The notes beneath the pieces are model-generated. The model searched no databases, had not been told where the DNA came from, and saw only the letters and a program-made list of their open reading frames with translations. This document shows, piece by piece, positions 1 to 7,600 of a stretch of 7,978 nucleotides of DNA (its first letter is position 1; every line of letters starts with the position of its first letter). The position numbers and the translations under genes are program-made. This stretch comes from an uncultured Clostridia bacterium (lineage in GTDB: Bacteria > Bacillota > Clostridia > Christensenellales > Borkfalkiaceae). The stretch lies in the NCBI GenBank assembly GCA_944369635.1, contig CALVXL010000040.1:1-7978 (forward strand). The letters run 5' to 3'.

Positions 1-528
1 GAAGAACTTAACGAAAAGTATCCGAAAACTCGTTGCGGCGATTTTACTCAAAGTCTGATGGAACTCGGCGCCATAGTCTGCACACCGCGTTCACCGAAAT
101 GCCTTTCCTGTCCCGTTTATGACTTATGCGAGACACGAAGCGACAAACTCCCCGTATCGCCCGAAAAACGCCCCAGAAAACGCATTGAAATGACGGTTTT
201 TATCTTTATAACCCCGCAAGGAATCGGGCTTTGCAAGCGCAATAACGGCGTTTTGAAAGGCCTTTGGCAATTTCCCAACGAAGAAAAGAAACTTTCAGCG
301 GAAAACATAAAAAAATACCTTGCTTTGCGCGGCATATCCGATTTTTCTCTGCGTAAACCCGGCGAACACAAACACGTTTTTACGCACATGGAATGGTTGA
401 TGACCGCATATCCTATCGAAACAAATATCATGTTAAATGAGCTAAATTATTTCCCTGAAAAAGAAATCGGGGAAGTTGTCGCTCTGCCCTCTGCTTTCTC
501 CTGGTGCATGAAACTGTTAAAAACATAA
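1..528 (+). CDS. mutY: Adenine DNA glycosylase MutY, C-terminal part (5' end outside window)
   Basis: The reading frame is open from base 1 and ends at TAA 526-528, giving 175 residues of a protein that starts upstream of the window. MutY removes adenine mispaired with 8-oxoguanine in base-excision repair. Residues 12-26 (GDFTQSLMELGAIVC region) match the end of the HhH-GPD catalytic domain. They lead into the four cysteines of the [4Fe-4S] cluster, C27-x6-C34-x2-C37-x5-C43. From about residue 62 there is a NUDIX-like C-terminal domain, the part that reads 8-oxoG. It has the family's KGLWQFPNEE block and an H-x-F-T-H segment where many MutY proteins have F-S-H. The catalytic Glu/Asp residues lie upstream and cannot be checked. 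The gene converges on the ATPase gene, and the two stop codons are only 26 bases apart within a shared hairpin. An EndoIII-type protein is excluded by the C-terminal NUDIX-like domain. Confidence 0.95.
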   Translation, partial: EELNEKYPKTRCGDFTQSLMELGAIVCTPRSPKCLSCPVYDLCETRSDKLPVSPEKRPRKRIEMTVFIFITPQGIGLCKRNNGVLKGLWQFPNEEKKLSAENIKKYLALRGISDFSLRKPGEHKHVFTHMEWLMTAYPIETNIMLNELNYFPEKEIGEVVALPSAFSWCMKLLKT

Positions 529-559
529 AGGACGCGAATGCGTCCTTTATGTTTTTAAC
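516..559. terminator. Bidirectional intrinsic terminator shared by mutY and the ATPase gene
   Basis: This is a perfect 20-bp inverted repeat (516-535 with 540-559) around a GAAT loop (536-539). The GC-rich top is preceded by an A run and followed by a T run (552-556), so it can act in both directions. On the + strand more T-rich sequence follows (564-574). The mutY stop (526-528) lies in the left arm and the ATPase stop (555-557, read on the minus strand) lies in the right arm, so each arm also encodes the last codons of one gene. Confidence 0.9.
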
Positions 560-3233
560 TTTGAATTTTTAACTTTTTCGAATGCGAAAACAATCTGCAA
601 AAAGCTTTTATGATTTCCGACAACACGACAATGCTCATCGTCAAGGCGATCAGCTTCAGCCAAGTCAGAGCGTCAAGCGGAACGGTACCGAAAAAATCGC
701 CGGCGAACTGTATGATCAGAACCTGCAAAACAAAAGTAATGCCAACTACGAGCAACATTAACTTGTTTTTCAGTAAATGCTTAAATATACTTTCAGTATG
801 CAATTCACGGCAATTGAAAGAATTGAAAAGCTGAAAAAGCACAAACATTGTAAACAGCACGGTAACTTGCTTTTCTTTTCCCACATGCAGAAAATCAACA
901 GTATATTGCAATAAGAAAACCGTCGCTATAAATATCCCCGTCGCGCCGATTTTGAGCAACATGCTTTTGGAAACGATGCTTTCATTCCTGCGCGTAGGTT
1001 TACGCTTCATCAAATCTTTATAACCGGGCTCCAATCCCAACGTCAAAGCAGGCGGGCCGTCCATAATCAGATTGACCCACAAGAGCTGAAGTGCCGTAAA
1101 AGGAGCTTTCATGCCCAGAAGAACGGATACGAATACCACGATTACCGACGACAGATTAACCGTCAGCTGAAAACCTATAAATCGTTTGAAGTTTTCGTAA
1201 ATATTCCGCCCCCATGCAATCGCTTTGACGATCGTAGCAAAGGAATCGTCGAGCAAAACCACATCGCTTGCCTCTTTCGAAACTTCCGTACCCGAAATCC
1301 CCATGGCAATTCCGACATCCGCATTTTTCAAAGCAGGCGCATCGTTAATTCCGTCTCCCGTAACGGCAACCACATTCCCCTGGTCTTTCAAAAGTCTGAC
1401 GACGCGCATCTTCACAGATGGCGTGCTACGCGCAATCACACAGATTTCATTAAGTCGCTTTTTTAAAGTTTCATCGTCGAGTTGCGCGAGTTCTTTGGCT
1501 TCCACCGCCGTTTTATTTCCCTTCAGTATACCCAGTTCTTCCGCAATCGCCTTCGCCGTAACTATGTTGTCTCCCGTAAGAATTTTTAACTCGACTCCCG
1601 CACGGATGCAACTCTTTACGGCATCGTAAACCTGCGGCCGCAACGGATCGGAAATTGCGACAAAACCGTCGAAAACCATACCGCTTTCAAGATCGGAATG
1701 AAATTCTTCACATTCAAATTCTTCTCTTTTTGCATTTTCTTTGTGCGAAAAAGCGATCACGCGCATCGCCTTTTTCTGACAGCTTTCTATCTTTTGTTCA
1801 ATATGCGCTTTTTGATCTTCACTTAATTGACACATAGACAAAATACATTCCGGACTGCCTTTCGTGTAAACCGTATAACCGCCGTCAACAGAGACAACAC
1901 TCGTCATATGTTTCAGATCCGAAGAAAACGGGAAATTTTTAACGGTTTTCACTTCTTCACGCATCATGCGATATCCTTTTCCGTTCACTTTCCGATTTTC
2001 GCTTGCCTCATAAAAACTCAGCAGCGCGCATTCCGTCGGATTACCTAAAAATTTCCCGTCACTTGAAATATCTGCGGTAGAATTGATGCAGATGTTGACA
2101 GCCATATCCTTTTTCAGTTTTCCGCACGTGTCGGAATGCATTTTTTCGTCAAAATATTCCCGTACGGTCATTTTGTTTTCGGTCAGCGTTCCGGTTTTAT
2201 CCGAGCAGATAACGTTAATGCACCCTATTGTTTCCGAAGCGATCATCTTTTTTACGAGCGCATTCTGTTTGGAAAGCTTGATAATATTTACCGACAGAGA
2301 AACCGCAACAATGGTCGGCAGCCCTTCCGGTACGGCAGCCACAATGAGGACGATTGACGTAACAAACGCTTCAAGAACTTCCTGCGGCAAAAGCCCGCCG
2401 TGCAACGAAAAAGAAATCAATTGCGCAATAAAGACGATTCCCGCCGCACAAATACCCATTATCGTAATGATTTTGCCCAATTTTGAGAGTTTTTCCTGTA
2501 ACGGCGTAACGGTTTTTACGCCGTGCAATTCACCTGCGATTTTACCGAATTCCGTGGAATCGCCCACAGCCGTCACCAAAACCTTGCAATAACCGCTTGC
2601 GATGTATGTACCGCGGTAAACCATGTTTCTACGCTCGGCTAAAGCTGTCTGCTCATCGGAAATTATTGTCTCCGCATCTTTCTCGACCGGAACGCTTTCC
2701 CCCGTAAGCATAGATTCGTCCACCGACAAGTCCGCACTTTCAAGCAATCTTCCGTCAGCGGGAATTTTATCTCCGGCATTTAAAAGCAACACATCTCCGA
2801 CGACCAAGTCTTTTTGTCCGAGCATGACCGTTTCGCCGTTTCTCAACGCTCTGACGATTACGTTTTCACCTATCTTTGTCAGCGCATCGAACGCTTTGGC
2901 GCTCTTACCTTCCATTACCACGCTGATCACTACGGATAAAGCGATTGCAAAAAATACGCCCGCACATTCCAGAAAATCAGCTTCGCCGCCCGTAGCGGCA
3001 CGATAAATGTTGACGCCGAGAGCGATTGCCGCCGCAAGAAGCAGCATGATCATCATCGGCTCCGTCGCTGCACGGAATATCCGCCCGAATAAAGTTTCTC
3101 GCTTTTGTTTCTTCAGCGAATTCTCTCCGTACTTTCTGCGGTTCTCTTCTGCCTGAACGTCACTTAACCCTGAAGACGGATCGCTTTTGTAACATTCCAG
3201 CAATTCTTGCCTGCTTGAAAGAAATTCTTTCAT
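555..3233 (-). CDS. P2-type cation-transporting P-type ATPase, probable Mn2+ (or Ca2+/Mn2+) exporter
   Basis: An 892-residue membrane pump, a usual length for bacterial PMCA/PMR1-like ATPases. In order from the chosen start it shows: an N-terminal cation-ATPase segment; M1-M2 (about 60-110); actuator TGES at 177-180; M3-M4 with PEGL at 302-305; phosphorylation site DKTGT with D345; nucleotide-binding KGSPE at 458-462; TGDN at 553-556; hinge GDGINDAP at 626-633; and M5-M10. M5 has FQLTVN (N693) but serine where SERCA has the site-I glutamate. M6 has NLIMDGPP (N721, D725). This suggests one transport site, as in PMCA and PMR1 pumps. No C-terminal calmodulin-type extension is present. The start is ATG 3231-3233 because GGAGG lies 5 bases upstream. 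The frame is open to an ATG at 3329, but that would add 32 residues encoded by the riboswitch and terminator. The Mn2+-riboswitch-like leader makes Mn2+ efflux the likely role, but the protein sequence alone cannot separate Mn2+ from Ca2+. Confidence 0.93.
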   Translation of the reverse strand: MKEFLSSRQELLECYKSDPSSGLSDVQAEENRRKYGENSLKKQKRETLFGRIFRAATEPMMIMLLLAAAIALGVNIYRAATGGEADFLECAGVFFAIALSVVISVVMEGKSAKAFDALTKIGENVIVRALRNGETVMLGQKDLVVGDVLLLNAGDKIPADGRLLESADLSVDESMLTGESVPVEKDAETIISDEQTALAERRNMVYRGTYIASGYCKVLVTAVGDSTEFGKIAGELHGVKTVTPLQEKLSKLGKIITIMGICAAGIVFIAQLISFSLHGGLLPQEVLEAFVTSIVLIVAAVPEGLPTIVAVSLSVNIIKLSKQNALVKKMIASETIGCINVICSDKTGTLTENKMTVREYFDEKMHSDTCGKLKKDMAVNICINSTADISSDGKFLGNPTECALLSFYEASENRKVNGKGYRMMREEVKTVKNFPFSSDLKHMTSVVSVDGGYTVYTKGSPECILSMCQLSEDQKAHIEQKIESCQKKAMRVIAFSHKENAKREEFECEEFHSDLESGMVFDGFVAISDPLRPQVYDAVKSCIRAGVELKILTGDNIVTAKAIAEELGILKGNKTAVEAKELAQLDDETLKKRLNEICVIARSTPSVKMRVVRLLKDQGNVVAVTGDGINDAPALKNADVGIAMGISGTEVSKEASDVVLLDDSFATIVKAIAWGRNIYENFKRFIGFQLTVNLSSVIVVFVSVLLGMKAPFTALQLLWVNLIMDGPPALTLGLEPGYKDLMKRKPTRRNESIVSKSMLLKIGATGIFIATVFLLQYTVDFLHVGKEKQVTVLFTMFVLFQLFNSFNCRELHTESIFKHLLKNKLMLLVVGITFVLQVLIIQFAGDFFGTVPLDALTWLKLIALTMSIVVLSEIIKAFCRLFSHSKKLKIQS

Positions 3234-3236
3234 CTG

Positions 3237-3243
3237 CACCTCC
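3237..3243 (-). promoter_or_regulatory. Ribosome binding site that fixes the ATPase start
   Basis: Minus-strand GGAGGTG lies just before ATG 3231-3233, with 5 bases between GGAGG and the start codon. This strong Shine-Dalgarno sequence decides against the upstream in-frame ATG at 3329. It lies after the leader terminator, so it is transcribed only on read-through. Confidence 0.88.
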
Positions 3244-3261
3244 GAATGGTTTTTTGTCAAT

Positions 3262-3293
3262 AAAAAAACACGTACAGCACTTGCCATACATGT
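3262..3293 (-). terminator. Leader (attenuator) terminator upstream of the ATPase gene
   Basis: On the minus strand an 11-bp stem (left arm 3293-3283, right arm 3278-3268, including G-U pairs) closes an AAGU loop and runs into seven T residues (3268-3262). It stands between the aptamer and the ribosome binding site, with no gene in front of it. It is therefore a regulatory terminator, the expression platform of the riboswitch, rather than an end-of-gene terminator. Confidence 0.85.
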
Positions 3294-3335
3294 TTGCCGA
3301 AAGACTTCACGCATGGCGCAAATTACCATACATGA
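3283..3335 (-). promoter_or_regulatory. Antitermination switch with duplicated 12-nt pairing element
   Basis: Minus-strand CATGTATGGTAA (3334-3323) and CATGTATGGCAA (3292-3281) differ at one base. Between them lies CCATGCGTG (3316-3308), which is complementary to the first nine bases of either copy, allowing G-U pairs. Copy 1 overlaps the 3' strand of the aptamer's closing helix, and copy 2 is most of the left arm of the terminator. If copy 1 takes the middle segment, copy 2 is free to form the terminator. If copy 1 is held in the aptamer, the middle segment can pair with copy 2 (10 bp, 3317-3308 with 3292-3283) and block termination. The pairings are visible in the sequence; the ligand-ON logic is inferred. 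Confidence 0.72.
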
Positions 3336-3420
3336 GTCTCGTCATTTAATACAAGCCAGACCCGTTCGGATCAGGATGTTGACTTGTCACACTTTTCGCG
3401 CAGACTACTCCCTCAATGAG
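3331..3420 (-). promoter_or_regulatory. yybP-ykoY family (Mn2+-sensing) riboswitch aptamer
   Basis: This leader RNA has the family's hallmark 5' segment GGGAGUAG (3412-3405) and 3' segment CGAGAC (3341-3336). A terminal helix is formed by CAUUGAG (3418-3412) with CUCAUG (3336-3331), with one bulged U. Inside, ACAAG (3387-3383) pairs with CUUGU (3355-3351). A UCAACAU internal-loop segment follows, then a hairpin (3375-3368 with 3363-3356, one U-U mismatch) capped by GAAC. yybP-ykoY riboswitches bind Mn2+ and often precede Mn2+ exporters, including P-type ATPases, which matches the downstream gene. Assignment is from remembered consensus; a covariance search with Rfam RF00080 would settle it. 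Confidence 0.83.
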
Positions 3421-3437
3421 TTTTTTTATGTAATAAT

Positions 3438-3466
3438 ATATTATCATTTTCTCGGATAAATGTCAA
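3438..3466 (-). promoter_or_regulatory. Sigma-A promoter for the riboswitch-ATPase transcript
   Basis: On the minus strand TTGACA (3466-3461) is separated by exactly 17 bases from TAATAT (3443-3438). This is a perfect -35 box and a one-mismatch -10 box with ideal spacing. Transcription should begin near 3431-3429, about 10 bases before the aptamer, giving a leader of about 200 nt. The sequence directly upstream is very AT-rich and could act as an UP element. Confidence 0.88.
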
Positions 3467-3513
3467 ATAAATTCATTTGATTTATAAATTCATCTGATTT
3501 ACATTTTATCCGA
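3452..3513. repeat. Inverted repeat reaching into the -35 box
   Basis: TCGGATAAATGT (3452-3463) and ACATTTTATCCGA (3501-3513) are inverted copies differing by one inserted base. The left arm covers half of the -35 hexamer (3461-3466) and part of the spacer of the ATPase promoter. The right arm lies between the promoter and the end of the SGNH hydrolase gene. It may be an operator pair, or a weak stem-loop downstream of the hydrolase gene. It lacks a T run on the minus strand, so I do not call it a terminator. Confidence 0.55.
3467..3500. repeat. 17-bp tandem direct repeat upstream of the ATPase promoter
   Basis: ATAAATTCATTTGATTT (3467-3483) is followed immediately by ATAAATTCATCTGATTT (3484-3500), with one mismatch in 17. 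A third, weaker copy may follow at 3501-3516. The array abuts the -35 box, so it could be a binding site or an AT-rich upstream element. No regulator can be named from the sequence. Confidence 0.7.
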
Positions 3514-3532
3514 TTTATTACGTATATATCGC

Positions 3533-4558
3533 TCACAAAACGTATAATTTTTCCGAAAGCCTGCTTGCAATCTGCATTATGCCGTAAATATTGGGGTGAA
3601 TCAGATCCGCACAGAGCAACGACACATCGCCAAGCAAAGAAAGTCCGTCTATCAGATGCAAGTTTTTGCAAGACGACCCTTTTACGGTTTCGGAAAGAAT
3701 CTTGCGCCAATTATCGCATGCACTGCTCCCGCGAAAATCGTAACAGGAATAAAAAGGCGTGATTACAAACACAGGTTTATCGGGGTTCATTTGCGCAATT
3801 TTATTCACGGCGTATTCGGAACGTGCGCGAATTTTTTCCTCCGGCCATTCGGCGACGTTGATACCAAGTTCAAGCACCGCGGCATTCCACCTGCCTTTCG
3901 CACCTTCCTCCGCTATATAATCGATAAACGCGGGTTCAAGGTAACACGAGCCTGCCATTCCCAGATTGCGGACATCCACATTCAGCTTATGTCCGACAAG
4001 CGAAGCAAATGAATGAGAACTATCCACGGAATTTGAACCGTGCGTAATGGAAGAACCGTAAAATAACAGCGTTTTTGGCGGACATTCTTCTGCTTTGGGC
4101 GGACGAACCTCCCCCTTAACATCCAAAATCCTGTATGCACCGCGGTCAAAAATTACCCGCACTACATCGGGGTTCCATACGTCGCCGCGACTTTTTGCTA
4201 TTTTATTCAGCTCCTCTTGAAACTCTGATTTTCTGAAAACAAAATCCGTAGGCTCCTCGTTTACACTTACATTCAGTTCGCAATCCGCCCAACTCCCCTG
4301 AATTGAGCCACGATAAACGTGAAAAACGTTTGTAGTTTCACTCTTTTCTGCTTTTGCCATACGAATGCGCACTTCGCCTTTTAGTATAACAAAACGAAGC
4401 TCCACCCCCGTACAACTTTCCGCCATATTCTGTCCTTGCTTTCCGCTTTCTAACGAATCGACCACATACTCGGGGATGCGAAGCCATTGCACGCCTTCAC
4501 CGTTTCGCGCGGGAAAAACTTTTTCTGCATTAAATATTTCTATATTCTTATAAATCAT
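3533..4558 (-). CDS. SGNH/GDSL-family hydrolase (Lipase_GDSL_3-like esterase), cytoplasmic
   Basis: A 341-residue protein with a likely beta-rich N-terminal domain (about 1-155) and a C-terminal SGNH hydrolase domain (about 160-341). Block I is YGSSITHG (167-174), with S170 the probable nucleophile. Block II is NLGMAG (198-203) and block III is LGIN with N234. Block V is D318-x-x-H321, so a Ser-Asp-His triad is available. Family members remove acyl groups, often acetyl, from carbohydrates or lipids; the substrate here is unknown. There is no signal peptide or transmembrane segment, so it probably acts in the cytosol, for example on imported glycans. The start ATG 4556-4558 has a modest AAAGG (4566-4570) upstream. 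The gene lies between a terminator and the ATPase promoter, and I see no clear terminator of its own, so read-through into the ATPase leader is possible. The arrangement resembles CE2-type acetyl esterases, but I cannot assign a CAZy family. Confidence 0.88.
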   Translation of the reverse strand: MIYKNIEIFNAEKVFPARNGEGVQWLRIPEYVVDSLESGKQGQNMAESCTGVELRFVILKGEVRIRMAKAEKSETTNVFHVYRGSIQGSWADCELNVSVNEEPTDFVFRKSEFQEELNKIAKSRGDVWNPDVVRVIFDRGAYRILDVKGEVRPPKAEECPPKTLLFYGSSITHGSNSVDSSHSFASLVGHKLNVDVRNLGMAGSCYLEPAFIDYIAEEGAKGRWNAAVLELGINVAEWPEEKIRARSEYAVNKIAQMNPDKPVFVITPFYSCYDFRGSSACDNWRKILSETVKGSSCKNLHLIDGLSLLGDVSLLCADLIHPNIYGIMQIASRLSEKLYVL

Positions 4559-4575
4559 CTTTAAACCTTTTATAA

Positions 4576-4581
4576 ATTATA
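4576..4581 (-). promoter_or_regulatory. Possible -10 box of the SGNH hydrolase gene
   Basis: Minus-strand TATAAT lies 17 bases before the ATG, after the terminator of the upstream gene. No good -35 hexamer is present at 16-18 bases. The implied start site falls almost on the ribosome binding site, so the leader would be very short. A promoter is expected here from the gene layout, but this exact site is uncertain. Confidence 0.4.
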
Positions 4582-4604
4582 CGACAACACGCAATATTTT
4601 GCCG

Positions 4605-4648
4605 AAATAAAATCGCACGGATTCTGAAAATTTTCAGAATCCGTGCGA
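4605..4648 (-). terminator. Intrinsic terminator of the lipoprotein gene
   Basis: A perfect 36-base palindrome (4613-4648, centre between 4630 and 4631) forms a stem with an AAAATTTT top. On the minus strand it is followed by TTTTATTT (4612-4605). It begins 9 bases after the lipoprotein stop codon and separates that transcript from the SGNH hydrolase gene. Confidence 0.9.
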
Positions 4649-4657
4649 ACATACATT

Positions 4658-7600
4658 TTACGCTTCGGGGATCAAATCGTATGCGCTTTCATAATACGAA
4701 AGAATTTCCGCAAAATACCCGTTAAACTGCGCAAGCTCCGTTTCACTCAACGCCGCTAAAGCGGTATCAAGTTCGCTCATCGCCGTTCTCAGCGCCTCCA
4801 GCGCGGTAGAAACATCTTCCGCAGTACCTTGCGTTGTGGCAAATACGTAATTTACCGACGCACCTTCCGCATTCAGAAGCGCATCCAACGCAGCGGTAAG
4901 TTTTTCGTTTCCCGAAAAAACTTTTGCAAACACCGCAGCTATTCCGTCGTAATAATACACATGGTTTTCATCAATCCCCTGCAACTGCAGGAACAAGATC
5001 TTTTCCATATCGGAAAGCGTAAGATATTTTTTCATAACGGCAACAACGTCGGCAGCGGCCATCGTCGTCTCATCCGTTTCTTCCGTCCATACGATCGGCA
5101 AAGCATCCTCGATAAACTGCCTGAGTGCGGCATCGTTGCCGACAAGTTCCCAAAGAGACGCATCGGCAAACATCAAAGAATTATAATGCATCACGGCAAT
5201 GGGTTCCGCAAACATATTCAACGCATAATCCAACGTCCATTCGTTTTTGCCGTCGAAAAGCATCGTCTGCTGATAATAAGCGGACTTGACTTCTTCCGGA
5301 GCATTTGCGAAAATCGAATCTACGAGACTACGAACCTTTTCGTATGAAGCGAAAAGACGGATGTAAGCCTGCTGCACCACCGTTTCGTCCGTTTCCCAAA
5401 TCAGTTTATCGACATCGATCATACGATCGATTTCTTTTACGATTTCATCAAACACCTGTTGCCATTCAGCCCCGATCACAAAATCTTCTTTTAACGTTCC
5501 GTCTTCATTATAAAGGGCGGCGAGCGCAACGTATTTCTGATAATATTTTCCGAAGTTATCGTCAAACGCTTTCTTATCTTCCAGCTTTTCATAATCGGCC
5601 TGCATTTCGGAAACATAATACAGAAAATCTTTTGCATACGCGACGTTTTCGCCTATTCCGGAATAACTTTCCATCGTAAGAAGCAGGTTTCGGAATGCCT
5701 CAAATTCTTCTTCGCTCAACACTTCCGTATAATAAGTGGTCAATATTCGAACAAGGTAAGTATAGTTGCCGTCTGTATCGAGAGCAGGTTTTTCATATCC
5801 GTCATAATAAACATTGACGGAATAAAGAAAGCTCTTCTGACGAGCCGGCGAAAGCGCCGCGAATTCATCGATGAACGCCTTTATTTTTTCTCCTGCCTCT
5901 TCCTGAGTGGTCGCGTCAAGAAGCTCCAAATATGTTTTCCATACGGATACGAGCGCACTGTCGTCAACTACACCGCCGAGCAGATCGTAATAGCCGTAAG
6001 GCGAAAATTCAACGAAAGTAAATAAATCTGCAAACGTAGCGGGCAACGGATCCCCTTCCGCCGAAATCAACAAATTATCAAACGCAAGCGAATTATAAAG
6101 ATCCTTCAGCCAGTCGCTTCCGTTTGCTTCGATATCGGACGCAATATCACATGCATTTTGGTAATAATAAACCATAAATGTGGAGTCCGAAGAATACCCG
6201 CTGCCTGTTCCGACATAGATAGCGGAATACTCAGAAATCGCGTAAACGATATTTTGATATAAATCATTGAGCTTTGCCGGCAAAATGATATTCTTCATCT
6301 GTTCGATGGACGCGTCGTCTTCTTTTTGGTAATAGTAGTTGTAAACAATATCGAACAAGTCGTTGTTTTTACGCCAATAAGAAACCTGTGCAAACACATT
6401 GCGATATTCCGCAGATCCGAATGTTCCTTCCGTAACGAGTTCTTTTACTTTATCGATATCTGCACCGTATGCAGAAAGATCGGACCAGTTTTCCGGCACT
6501 TCGATAAGTGTTTCATATAATTCCGCGCTGAAAGCAAGCAAATCCGAAAGCTGTTCGCGATCATCCGCGTATACACTTACGGCGGAAAGATACTCTGCTG
6601 CTTTTACACCGCCGATCGTCACTTCGCCGAATTCCCGTATCATATCTTTCAGAAAATCCACTTCCGTATTGATCGCCGCCGTATCATCAGACACCGTAAC
6701 GGCGTCCGCTTTTGCCGCTTCATAGGAGGAAAGATGATAAACTAAACCGTCCGCATCGATACTGAAACTCTCATCGCAGGATTGCAGATCCGCATTCCAA
6801 AGCCCGTACGAATAAGCGATCGCCGTGCGGATTGCCGTTTCGATGGTCGCAGCGTCGACATATTCGCGCTCGGAATCGCTTAGCGTCAGATATAACTCCA
6901 CGCAATCTTCCGCCCGTAGTCCCTGCGTTTCATCCACAACGGGTATTTCCGGCCCCGTCCAGGAAAAATCATATTCTTCGAGCATACGCTGTAAGCGAGT
7001 GACTTCGCTGTAAGTAACTGTTATCGTAAACGGATATTCTCTGCCTCCGTAAGTTACCACACCCGTCTGCTCCATCGGACTGTTTGTTTCGTTTACCAAT
7101 GAAAAATCGATACCCGAAATCATATCTTCCGTTACGGGAATATTCTTATTCTGCGACGGGTTGCCGTTGCTGTAGGTTATGTACGCGCCGTTCATACGGA
7201 ACTTTTCGTGCGTATAATAACTTGTTTTGATAAAAGGCGTAAGCTTTGCATTGTCCGTGGTATAAACCGTTATGTCAAAGCTTCCCTTATATTCCGTTCC
7301 GTCCTTCGTATAAATCACGGTGATCGTCTGTTTATCCGTCGCTTTACTGGAGTCAAAGCCCTGAAAACTGATCGATGCGTCGGAAAAATATACCTGATAG
7401 GTCGAAGCATCGTCATTAGCGACGGATATACTGCCTTTACTTGTGTCCAACGTCTCGCCTACGTAATAAACGGTCTGCGCGTTGACTACGGTAACTCTGG
7501 CAATGACGGAAACCTCAAAACTTGTGGCAACATCTTTATAAGACACGGTAACCGTCTGTTTTCCGGTAAGGTTTGCATCATAACCGGAAACGGAAATCTC

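Noticed and set aside
3255..3260. TTGACA on the minus strand close to the ATPase start, as a -35 box
   Set aside because: A -10 at normal spacing would fall on the start codon and would remove the ribosome binding site from the transcript. No TATAAT-like box is there.
3234..3329. 32-residue N-terminal extension of the ATPase from an ATG at 3329
   Set aside because: It would be translated from the riboswitch and terminator region, lacks a good ribosome binding site, and does not look like the family's N terminus. The ATG at 3233 has an excellent GGAGG.
3444..3710. 88-codon minus-strand frame overlapping the end of the SGNH hydrolase gene and the ATPase promoter
   Set aside because: It overlaps the conserved DxxH block of the hydrolase in another frame and runs into the repeat region. 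No support from motif or ribosome binding site.
4613..4648. Perfect 36-base palindrome as a mobile-element end or operator
   Set aside because: Its position 9 bases after a stop codon and the T-rich tract on the same strand fit an ordinary intrinsic terminator. No transposase or target duplication is visible.
4829..5347. 172-codon open frame on the + strand inside the lipoprotein gene
   Set aside because: It lies antisense to a long gene with clear protein features and has no ribosome binding site or recognisable domain. Basic, low-complexity composition is typical of a shadow frame. The same applies to the + strand frames at 7208-7738, 2083-2592 and 3596-4012.
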